This document shows positions 41,810 to 52,500 of a DNA stretch of 64,000 nt, piece by piece; positions within the stretch are counted from its first letter, which is position 1; each line of letters starts with the position of its first letter. Origin of the DNA: Choristoneura fumiferana (taxonomy: Eukaryota; Arthropoda; Insecta; Lepidoptera; Tortricidae); contig NC_133473.1 in assembly GCF_025370935.1 (NCBI RefSeq), positions 8,449,597 to 8,513,596 on the forward strand. The letters are read 5' to 3'. A program made the position numbers and the translations under genes. Below the pieces are notes generated by a model, which saw only the letters and a list, made by a program, of their open reading frames with translations, ran no database searches and was not told the DNA's origin.

Positions 41810-42012
41810 CAACAGCCACGTGACAGCGTGTGACGTCATTTTCCAACGCTCCGCGCTCCGCCAGGCGCGGCGCACTCCGCGATATAGGTAAGATTCTGTA
41901 AGTATCAAAACACCCCACGCCGGCGTGGGTTAACTCACTAGGGCTATGAGCACCGCCCGGCACGCACGCTCGCAGTCTCTCGCTCGAATTAGTCGCGTCG
42001 CGTCGCGTTTTT
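41810..42012. promoter_or_regulatory. GC-rich, promoter-like patch with a CRE motif
   Basis: Two hundred bases of high CpG content in an AT-rich setting: CCACGTGAC, a consensus TGACGTCA at 41831-41838, GCGCTCCGCCAGGCGCGG, a strong donor-like GGTAAGAT (41887) and (GTCGC)n at 41993-42007. It may be a promoter with a first exon on the plus strand. No coding sequence was assigned. Confidence 0.35.
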
Positions 42013-42394
42013 TGATTTTACTGATTTATTTTGATTCATTTGATTGATTTATAGTTTTACATAAATAAAAAAATATTTAAAAAATATGTAGAAACTTTTT
42101 TGTTGGTGGTTGTTGACACCTTGGTCTTAAGTTGGTCTTAAACGAAGATTTTATTTTATGCACTAGAGCATAAAAAGTCATTTTATGTCGCCTAGATCCA
42201 GCACAAACACGAACTTAACGAGCATGAGAAGTGAAAATATTTATTTGCTTAAGTCAGTTCCCCCATAGCTTGACTAATGTAATGTGGAAAGCTAAAAAAG
42301 CCTGAAAGAAACATTGCGTTGTAGTGGTAGTATGTCTGGTGTGAAAAAGGGCAAAACTGGAACGTACAAAGATGAGGATAAAAATGTGTACCTT
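42013..42394. other. Non-coding, no recognised gene
   Basis: AT-rich sequence; would be 5' intron if the patch at 41.9 kb is a first exon. Confidence 0.35.
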
Positions 42395-42580
42395 ACAGAC
42401 AGACAGAGTACATCTCTGTAACACTTAAACAGCTGAACCGATTTAGACGAAATTTGATATGGAGATACTTTTGAGACTGTGGGAAGGAGGTAGATTAGCT
42501 TTTATCCTGTTAAATTGCACAATTCTCGTGGGATAGCGATAAACGAACTCTTCGCAGACATAGTCACGAGCAACAGCTAG
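42395..42580 (+). mobile_element. Helitron-like element
   Basis: Contains CAGACAGACAGAGTAC near the start and ends GAGCAACAGCTAG followed by T. Same family as 10872 and 44810. Confidence 0.55.
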
Positions 42581-43054
42581 TAAACTAAAGGAAAAACAAA
42601 GCAAAGCAATCAAATGAAACGCTGAAAAAATAATGTACCTGATATTTAACAGAACAGATCCATCCAAACGTTGAGTTTACATTTTTACGCTTAGAGTACT
42701 GCTAAAACATAAAGATTTCATTAACACATTGACAAGTGCCTTATATGTATGGCCAATCAACTATTTTACGACATGTCTCCTGCGTTACCAAATCGTCTCT
42801 GCTTACCAAAAATCGTACTTTCAACAAGATATTTCACGTTTAATATTGAACTTTATACATGTATACACGTAACCACTATTAAATTACAGAAAAAACATGT
42901 ATACTTACAAAATCTGCAAGTTAAAATGTTACAGATTGTCAAGTGCGTTATTGTGTATGTCACTGTTAAATTATTAGTTACTATGCAGCGTATGCCCAAT
43001 ATGGTATTATTCGTACGGACGCAACTGTAGACAAAAGTTAATTACGGGCATTGT
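42581..43054. other. Non-coding, no recognised gene
   Basis: A 93-codon frame (42749-43030) is AT-rich without motif and is judged chance. Confidence 0.35.
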
Positions 43055-43145
43055 TATGTCATCATCATCATCATCTCAGCCGTAGGACGTCCACTGTTGG
43101 ACATAGGCCTCTCCGATAGACCTCCAGTTGCTTCAGCTGCATTGT
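43055..43145 (-). repeat. LINE/SINE tail fragment
   Basis: (CAT)n then TCAGCCGTAGGACGTCCACT and GACATAGGCCTCTCC, a very frequent lepidopteran repeat end with a GAT/CAT tail. Confidence 0.65.
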
Positions 43146-43279
43146 TAAGTACCCAGTGGCAAATAGTTGTTGAATAACCATAATATCATAAGATATAGCG
43201 AAATGTGTATCGTGTTACCAAACGCATGAGGATGAGAGTAAACATGTGTGGTTGATAAATTGTCTTTCCTTCATCATTC

Positions 43280-43480
43280 CAGCCTAAAGTACCTTGGCGA
43301 CCCAGCTCCGCTCGGGCTAAAACTCGGTTACCACGATTTCCCAGAGATAAGACCAAGCTAGATCGATTTGTCATCCCCGAAAACCCCTACATACCAAATT
43401 TCATCGAAATCGTTGGAGCCGTTTCCGAGATCCCCGAAATATATATACATATATATAATATACAAAAATTGCTTATTTAA
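43280..43480. repeat. Degraded interspersed repeat
   Basis: Words such as GACCCAGCTCCGCTCGGG and TTTCATCGAAATCGTTGG followed by an AT microsatellite occur widely in Lepidoptera. Class undetermined. Confidence 0.45.
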
Positions 43481-43639
43481 AGGATTAGATACGTCCCACT
43501 ACTGGGCACAGGCCTCCTCGTAGAATGAGAGGGCTAAGTACACCATAAACGAAAAGTCAATTTTTACAGCTGTGCAAGTATTTTTCTTCCGTCTGTCTAT
43601 TTAGCATTATGAGATAACCTTATTTTTCCGAGGCACACA

Positions 43640-43990
43640 AACTAATGACCACGGTATACCAGTGTGCCGCGGCGTGTGCGGAATACCACGGCTTCACCTC
43701 CCCTCTTTCGACTTTTACCTTGACACGGGTTAAACCTGTGCCATGCAGCTCAGGTAGAATAGTGGTAGTTCTGCCAACCCTGCTACAAAAGTAGTTAGCA
43801 TCAAAAGTAGCGGACCACTTTTTTACTCTGTCGCATTGACACATTGACAAAATTGCATGGCGTTTAGTACGTGGCTGTAAAACAACAAAGTACGATAAAG
43901 TGTACAGCAACTTTTGATGCTGACTGTACTGGCGGGTGCATGTGGGTGCAACCTGAGCTCCACGCCAATGGGGTTAAACTAACCCTTGTT
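43640..43990. repeat. Imperfect inverted repeat
   Basis: Left AAAAGTAGTTAGCATCAAAAG and CATGCAGCTCAGG pair loosely with right ACTTTTGATGCTGACT and CCTGAGCTCCACGCC, spaced by about 100 bases. Looks like an old foldback element. A GC-rich stretch follows (44030-44100). Confidence 0.5.
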
Positions 43991-44159
43991 ATACAGGCAA
44001 AACGGACTCATGATCAGATCAGCGCATTAGGAGGGGGGCCGGGGGCGACCGGGGCGGCTGCCCGCGGCGCCAGGTACCACAGGACGCCGCGCGCGTCAGC
44101 CAAACTTAATTAGAATACCTATCTTTATCGATCTAAAGGAAAACTAGACAGAGAGAGCG

Positions 44160-44405
44160 TATGAACTTTTACCCGCGGCTTCGCTCGCGCAGATTTAGTG
44201 TGTAGTTTAAAACTTTTTTTAATCCCACAAGACAGGTACCATACATTATTTCGGAATAAAAAGTAGCCTATATGATAATCTAGGGTATATATTACCTGTA
44301 CAATGTCAAATTTTATTCAAATCCGTTCAGTAGTTTTTGCGTGAAAAAGTAACAAATATCCATCCATCCATACAAACTTTCGCGTTTAAAATATTAGTGG
44401 GATTA
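44160..44405 (-). mobile_element. Helitron-like element, end mutated
   Basis: Plus strand begins TTTACCCGCGGCTTCGCTCG and ends TTTCGCGTTTAAAATATTAG; same wording as 44810 but without a clean CTRR. Confidence 0.5.
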
Positions 44406-44809
44406 GTGCGATGGGATCTAGTAGGAGTGAGTATGAATATGAGTATTCTATGTGTAACAAACACGACCTGTCATTTTGTCGCTTGTATCTAAAAGGACGC
44501 CTAAGGCGTGACTCGCCCGGGGCGCCGGGCGTCTAGATGGCTAAGGCCGGCCGAGTATGGACATAACAGCCTGGATACTGAAATGATGTTCATTATTCAA
44601 ATACGGGATGGGAAATAACTGTTAATAGTATGCAAAGGTAAAACATTTAAAATATTTTTTAAAACAAACAGAAACAAATTATCGCTATAAAAATTTAGCA
44701 CCAATTCAGTCATATCATAAGTCAATAACAGGTTGTTACATATACATTCAAATAGGTATTATATTAAGTTCTGCTATAAAGATCAATGAGCGTATGATTT
44801 TATTTATAA
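44406..44809. other. Non-coding, no recognised gene
   Basis: One GC-rich stretch (GACTCGCCCGGGGCGCCGGG near 44512). No gene. Confidence 0.35.
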
Positions 44810-45016
44810 CTAGCCGTTACCCGCGTCTTCGTCCGCGCAGAATTCGTTTATAATTAACTGTGCAATTTTGCGGGATAAAACTATCCTATATCCTTCTCCG
44901 GGACTCAAACTATATGTATACCGAATTTCATCTAAATCGGATCAGTGGTGTAGACGTGATGAAGTAACAAACAAACAAACAGACTTACAAACTCACATTT
45001 ATAATATTAGTTAGAT
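44810..45016 (-). mobile_element. Helitron-like element, complete short form
   Basis: Plus strand begins A then CTAGCCGTTACCCGCGTC; on the minus strand this is the hairpin followed by CTAG and T. The other end has AACAAACAAACAGACTTAC and CATTTATAATATTAG. Confidence 0.6.
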
Positions 45017-45355
45017 TAGTCCCTGGGTGACCAAGCTCAGCTCAGTGTTTATCAAAGTAGTTTAGCTATCCTGCAATAGGTGATGTCTCTACCGGTAGTC
45101 CAATTATTCGATAAAAGTTGACACCAACAAATATATTTAGACGTTAATAATAAATTTTCCTACTGTTAATCTACAGTTATATAAAGTCTAGGAGTCCAAT
45201 GGTTAAAATTAGTACCTACTTAGAAACTATGACCCTACTATTATAATATAAAACAAAGTCGTGTTATTTACACCATTTATAACTCAAGAACGGCTGGACC
45301 AATTTTTATGACTTTTGTGTTTTTGGATTTATCTTCGCCAGGAATAGGATATTAA

Positions 45356-45490
45356 GGGGCTGTTTCACCATCCATTGATTAACCGACGGTTAAATGTGAT
45401 GCCGTCTCCACCTATTCGAACAAAACAAATAGAGACGGCATCACACCTAACCGCCAGTTAACACTAATCAATGGATGGTAAAACAGCCCC
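45356..45490. mobile_element. PIF/Harbinger-like MITE
   Basis: A 135-bp foldback: GGGGCTGTTTCACCATCC on the left and GGATGGTAAAACAGCCCC on the right, nearly fully self-complementary. TAA flanks both sides, fitting the 3-bp TWA target duplication of Harbinger elements, whose ends also start GGG..TGTTT. Confidence 0.75.
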
Positions 45491-46507
45491 TAAGTATTGA
45501 AAACATTGGAAAATTGACGAAATAAATAAAAACAGTTCCCCATACAAAATGTTCAAGGGTTTCGTAACCGTCAGTTATACACCACATCCCCACAAACTTA
45601 TAATAAATTAGTTATTTGATATTTGCCTCGAAAAATATTCACTTAAAATAATTGATACGGCAAAATAACGCTGGTTTGGAAACGCATTTGGACCCGCTAG
45701 ATGGCGCTGTTGTTTGTATGTTATCATGATATGAATGTAGTTTTTTTTCGGGCATGGACAACGTCTGCCGGGTTCGCTAGTAACACTATAAATGCGAAAG
45801 TTTGTAAGTCTGTTTGTTTGTTACCTCATCACGTCTAAACCGCTGAAACGATTTAGATGAAATTCGTTTGAATTCTAGGGAAGGACATAGGTAGGATAGT
45901 TTTTATTCCAGAAATGAAATTCCTGTCACAATCCGCCTGACCCCTCCCCCCTCGAAATTCGTGACTAATTACGTATGGATGACCCCAATATATTGATATC
46001 CCTCGACATCAATAGGCCTCAGTGTTCCGTAATCATATCCCCAGTTAGTTTTTCTGGAATTTTAAATTGAAAATTGGCATCATATACTAATCGTCATATT
46101 CATGAGTTTCAGAGTTGTGTCTCTGTGTATCTGTTTTCTGTATCGTTACTATTTCTGGTGTACAATAAAGAGTCATTGTATTGTATTTTATTGTTTCATG
46201 AGTCATGACTGACTTTCGGAGTCCCCGTGAGGTCGGAGGCCATGGGTACAGGCCACGTGTGCCTTTATCAGGAAAGAAAGAAAAGTGTAATATATGAGAT
46301 TGATTTGGAATTAATTGAAACATAGGGATTTGACAAGATTCAAATTACTAGGTACTCTGGCATCTTAATAACTGTGTAACTTTAACTAAAAAGAAACAAT
46401 AGTGCCTTTTAAAATAATTCATAGTGAATTAGCAAATATATTTTATTCATTGTACTTAATCACTGTGACACTATTTAATTGCAAATACATTATAAAATAT
46501 GATAAAC
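45491..46507. other. Intergenic left of YJU2
   Basis: Includes a Helitron-like 5' part at 45780-45905 (ACTATAAATGCGAAAGTTTG). The rest is AT-rich and would contain the YJU2 3' UTR; TTTATT (AATAAA on the minus strand) occurs near 46441. Confidence 0.4.
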
Positions 46508-49500
46508 TCACTGCGAGTCACTGTCACTGCCTGAGTAGTTGGCCAGCAGAGTGAGTCCAGAGGCCGGAGCCGCCACCACCGTCTCACTAGACTTTGCACT
46601 AACACTTTCATTAGTTACTTCAGGTGTACTAGTCACTGTACTTTTTGATACATCCATCCCTATGCTTGTTACTTCACATGTATTAGTTACTGTATTCTTT
46701 GATACTTCTGACTTTTTGCTTTTCACTAGATTTGCCAGCGCTGACTTCTTACTTAATACCCCAATGCTTCTGTTCCAAGTCTCATTCTTTTTAGTGTCTG
46801 GTTTAGGGGGTATTACTTCTATTCTAGAAGTTTTTGCTGGAGGTTCAACATCTTCCTCAACTTCTTCGATTATCTCCTCAGCAACCACTTTTTGTGAAGA
46901 AGTCCCACCAAACTTTATGGACCTGAAATTAGAATAAAAACTATTTTAGCAACATACCAGTCTTATTAGCTGAAGCGACGACGGGAGTAAAGATAACAGA
47001 TGAATAACTGAAATGGCTTGAGACATAGCTTAATTTCCGAAGTAAATCCTTTTATTAAGACTTTTGAGAAAACATGAAAGAAAAATTAGTGTTTAGTATT
47101 GTAACTAAGGGACCCCATACATCCCTGTATTTCTTTTGTTTAATTTTTTTCTTTAATTGTATAATATAGTTTTTAAGTTTTTATTTGTAATTATATTTTT
47201 ATGAAAAAATGACTTTCTGCCAAGTTTCTTGCGGCGCATTCTTCTTGGCAATGATGGTCTTTCCGAAAGCACTGGTAGTTTAAAAAAATGACGTGTAAAA
47301 GTGCCCATTGCGGCCTATTTACTGAATAAATCATTTGAATTTTGAATTTTGAAAGAAATAAAATACATTTATTTAACGCCATAAAAACAAACATAGAACA
47401 AATTGCATAGGTGCTAGCTACTAAAAAGCCTTGAGTAGCTGAACGATCGATGCTGCTACCGCTAGACGCTTACGAAGGCATGCTGTGACGATACCAACGC
47501 GAGATCACACTGGCGCGATGCGCTGCTATGCGATGGCGCTGCACCCATGCAACGAGATAAACGGCTGGGTCATTATTTGAGCGTCCGTATGATTTTCGTA
47601 GGCACTTTTTTGTTGATATGGTAGAAGATTCTGTTACTGCTTCCAGGTTATCTAGTAAGAGTACAGGACGTCCAAAAAATAATAAAAAGGTCATCAAATT
47701 CTACAGCACATTCATAAAATAAATTTAAATGCTTGAATAATGACCCCACTAAAGTTCTGTTTCTAGAAGGTTCTGGAAGATAGATCGGAAGACGAAGATT
47801 AAGCAGGTCTCCCACTAGGTGAACTGGCGACACCGTGAGAGTTCCAGGGAACCAATAGATGCAAGTGGCGAGTTGTCATTCATTGTGGCATTTTAAGGGG
47901 AAGTCCTTTATTCAGCAGTGATGATTAAAGTTTCAGCCTTACTTGATAAAGTCGTCGTCCTCCTGTTCTTCCCGCTTCCGGCGCGCCTCAGCCGTCTCGG
48001 GTTGATACTGCTGCAACATGCCCTCGTAGTCGACGGCTCGCTGGCGGCGATTCAGCTCTTTCAACTCCTCGAGGCTCTCTAGTAGCTCAATCTCCTGTCG
48101 GGACTGCTCGGTACGGTATTCTGCAAATATTGTTGAGAATTTAATGCTCATATATACAGTTCCAATTTTTCTAGGTAATAGCCATAACGAGCAAATGCGA
48201 AAGGTAATAAATAAAATAAACTAACATGAAAGATATTTCATAATCCTTTTATTTATAGAAAGAGATGATGATTGTGTATTAAACAATAAAATTAGCAGGC
48301 ATAGTGCATTTCCATGTTACATATTTAGGTAAGTACTCTTTTTAGGCATAGTGTCAAAACCAGTCACATAAAAGTACATAAATATTCGACCTTATAGCTT
48401 CCACCGTTTGGTACAAAATCAATTGAATTTGTCAAATATGGCGCCCCTTTAAATCATTCCTTAAAAAAACTATGATTAATTTTAAAGTAACATTTACAAA
48501 TAGGAGGACTTGAAAATGAACATTTAAATATGTAAATATGCACTACATGTTTTTTTTTCACTGGAACTTAATATCTTCCTGAGTCCAACTTTATTTAACA
48601 GATATAGTACTAAAGACCTAGATGTGGTTCACCAGCTTTGTTATCTATATATATAAAAGGCAAAAGTGATTGACTGATGTATCAACGCACAGCCCAAACC
48701 GCTGGACGTAGGGATTCCAAATTTAGCACGTAGGTTACTTTTAAGGTCTAGGGGTGCACTAAGAAAGGATTTTTCAAAATTCACCCTCTAAGGGGGTGAA
48801 ATGGGGGTCCAAAGTTAGTATGGGGAAACAAGATTAGTTCGACTATTTTATTCGAAACTTCACAGGAGTACTCTTAACAATAAATAAGTAAACACGTGTT
48901 TCAGGTTTTTTGAGAATTCGACCCCTAAAAGGGGGTAATGTGGTGACAAAGTCAATCAAAAACCAATCGTTGATATATTAACGCACAGCCGAAACCACTG
49001 GACCTAGAGACTTAAAATTTTGCACATAGATACCTTATACAATGTAAGCATCCAATAATTTGGAGATTTTTGGAAATTCTTACGGAAACGGGAAAAAACG
49101 GGATTTATATATTCGATTCCGAGTGACCCTATCTCAGTTAACTATAATAACTAGACTCTTCAAATTTGATTCACAAGTAGGTATTACATTAATCAAAAAA
49201 TCGATTTCAGGATTTTTGGAAATTCCTACGGGATAAGGAAAAAACGGAATTTATATATGAACTATAATTAGTACTAGACTTCAAATTTGGCATAGAAGTA
49301 GGTGATTATAATAATAAAAAAACAGTCTTAAGTATTTTGGGAAATTCCCACGGGATAAGGAATAAACGGGATTTATATTCAGTTTAACGGAATCCATTTT
49401 TCGTTTTACTGGTCCTAGAAAACTGATATTTGGCATTGAGGTTCCTTGAGAAGTGTAGGGGAACACTACAAAAGAATTTCCCGAAATTCTGACGGGAAGG

Positions 49501-52500
49501 GGAAAATATGGGATTTTTCGTTTTACTGGTCGTAGAAGGCTGCAATTTGGCATGTAGGTTGCTTAAAGAGTGAAGAGAACCATTAAGAAATATTTTCCCG
49601 AAATTCCCACGGGAAAGGGGAAAAAACGGGATTTTTCGTTATACTGGTCCTAGAAAGCTGAAATTCGGCATGTAGGTTGTTTGGGGAGTGTAGAGGAGCG
49701 TTAAGAGAGGGCTTTCCAAAATTCCCACGGGAACGGGAAAATATCTGAATAACTGAAATTTGGCATTTAGGTTCCTTGGGGAGTGTAGGATAGTACTACA
49801 AAAGGATTTCCCGAAATTCTGACGTCAACGGGAAAACACGGGAAAGGGAAAAAACGGGACTTTTCTTTTACTGGTAGAAAGCTGAATTCGGCATGTAGGT
49901 TGCTTGGGAAATGTAGAGGAGCATTGAGAGAGGACTTTCCAAAATTCACACGAGAAGGGGGAAAAACGGGATTTTTCGTTTTACTGGTCGTAGAAAGCTG
50001 AAACTTGGCAAGTGGGTTCCTTGGGGAGTGTAGGGGAGCATTGAGAGAGCATTTCCCGAAATTCTTATGGGAACGGGAAAAAAACAGGATTTTGCGTTTT
50101 ACTGGTTGCAGAAAGCTAAAATTTCAAAATTCAAAAATTTATAGTGCACGTACGCTGCAAAAAGCTCTTTAACGGACTTCAAAAAAAGAAGGAGGTTATG
50201 CGTTCCGCTATATATATTTATTTATGTATGTTCACTGATTTCTCACTCAATTGTGTACCAATTTTTAAAATGATTTTTTTATTCGAAGGAATATCTACTC
50301 CCGAGGTAGTCCCATTGTCACCAAATCAGAATCTGATGACGGGATCTCAGGGAAATCAAGGGCAACCCTCAAATTTTGTAGGCACGCATTACGTTTTATA
50401 TAACATTTTCTCGAGTTGTTTAAGTATTTCCGTCTGGTAGATATCTTCTCATGTTGATGAGCTGATGATGGAAAGTAAAACTCCTTAACGGTCAGGAGTA
50501 GAGGATATTTTTTTAAATGTTATATTTACGTGTAGACTGATAGTTGTTTTCTTTCATGTTATCTAGGTGAGCTGATGATGGAAGGTTAATCTCCTTAACG
50601 GTTAGGAGTTAGAGGAAGTTTCTTTAAATATCATATGCATGTATAGGTACACCTTTAGTTGTATTCTTTCTGTTTATTCAGGTGAGCTGATGATAGAAGG
50701 TATAACTCCTTAACGGTTAGGAGGACACATTAAGTACCTAAACCAAACCAATCAACTCATTACGTAACAAAATTTATCCATACCTATAAAACAGTATACT
50801 GTGACAGGCTGACTGACTGACAGACGACGCGTAGTTAAAATACAGATTTTACAGACCTGCATTTGGCACACATGTAGATAAAGTACCATAGAAGTGCACT
50901 AAGTAAGGATTTTTCGAAATTCCCATGGGATAAGGAAATATTTAACTTTGTCTGCTTCTTTGTTTGTTTGGTTTGGGGGAATCTCTGGAAAAACTGAGCT
51001 GATTTAAAAAAAATCTATTAGTGAAAGCTTTTTAAAAATCGATACCTGAAATAATGGAAACCTGTTTCAATTCAATCGCGGACAGTGTGGTTTTCTATTG
51101 AATTTACTTATTCCTATCCCGCAGGAACAATCTATGCCGCGTAAGGTACGAAGTCGCGGGCAAATGAAACACGTGGGTTTCCTAAAATTACAACCCTGAC
51201 CTAAAGATGTGAAATAGGGGTTCAAAGTTTGTACGAATTATGACTATCTAGGTTGATTTTTAAATTCAAAAATTTGCAAATAGAATTCTACGAAAAATCA
51301 ATTAAAATACGAAAATAAAGATCGTAGAAAGTAAATCTGTGTTACCCCACATTTAACGCGAGCGAAGCCGCGGGAAAAAGCTAGTTTTGGATATTATTTC
51401 ATAATTTTAAAAATTCTTTATTCAATGAACAATTTGTACTTTATAAAGTGCATTCAGCCGTTATTTTTAGTGTTAATTGGTTCTTTATAAAGTATGCAAG
51501 GGCTCACGAGGATATACTATAAAAAACCTTTCATAGTATAAGTAGTTCTTAAACTTCTGAGCAAAAATTCGATCAAAAATATCTGAACACGCTTTTACGC
51601 CTTAACAGTAGAGACGTGTTTACATATTTTTGATCAAATTTTTGCTCAGAAGTTTAAGAACTCGACTGTAAGTACCTACCTATTTAGGTAAAGCTACAGG
51701 TAAAATCTAGTTAAAAATATTTTTAATACACAATATAATTATCTGTGGTGTAATGACGAGTGGACGCCCACCAACTCGAAAAAGCAACCTGGCAGACCTA
51801 GATAGCGATGGTGGGATGAACTGGACTACTTCTTAAAGGACTGGCCCTTGTAGCAGTGGACAGATTGCATTACTTCCAAGTATTGGGGGGAGGCCTTTGC
51901 TCAGCAGTGGGACAGAACAATCTAATAGGGCTGTTAAAGCAACGAAAACCTTAGTACCCGTATGTATTAGTTACTTTATTAACCAGTACTCGTTACCATC
52001 ATATCGTTACTCGTATCGTTACTTTTGATGCAACCATGAAGCAGAAACACTGCATCCCGTTACCGTACGGTATGAACGAACGTACTTTATACAAAGCAAA
52101 ACCAAACTGTATCGTTATCGTATCGTCGGTCTAGATGTGACGCATCGTAACTGATCATTTTTAATGCGGTTCGTAATGTTCTGATGTATATTTTTAAGTG
52201 ATTATTGTAATAAATCTAAACTAATATTGTAATTATAATTATAATAAGTCATATATGTCCGTGCGTCGCGCTTGGCCCGCGCTGCGGTTTGTGGTGGCCT
52301 TAGTATCATCCATCATCATCTGTCATTTCTGTCAGTACAACTGTTACGGGTTATACGGGTAACAAGGCATATTCGTGAGTAACAATTTTTTACTTCAAAT
52401 CAGATGAAGTACTCTTTACTCGGTAACAAATACATACGGTTTGCCACAGGCCTCCAATCTAACAATAATAATAAAATTACCTAACAACTTCATAGGGTTA

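Larger units (their letters stand above)
48644..51384 (+). mobile_element. Non-autonomous Helitron with both ends, in YJU2 intron 3
   Basis: Starts TCTATATATATAAAAGGC directly after A and ends CGCGAGCGAAGCCGCGGG (hairpin), AAAAAGCTAG directly before T. That gives a 5' TC, 3' CTRR and insertion between A and T, as expected for Helitrons. It is 2741 bp and does not encode Rep/helicase. The interior is built from tandem repeats (49.1-50.1 kb and 50.45-50.74 kb). It lies antisense to YJU2. Confidence 0.85.

Noticed and set aside
42749..43030. 93-codon frame as a gene
   Set aside because: AT-rich, no domain, no codon bias, no splice sites; consistent with chance.
47470..47697. Frame in YJU2 intron 4 as a nested gene
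   Set aside because: No recognisable domain and no supporting splice or promoter signals.
49100..50735. CRISPR-like array
   Set aside because: The repeats are long, degenerate and lack regular spacers; they lie inside a eukaryotic Helitron.
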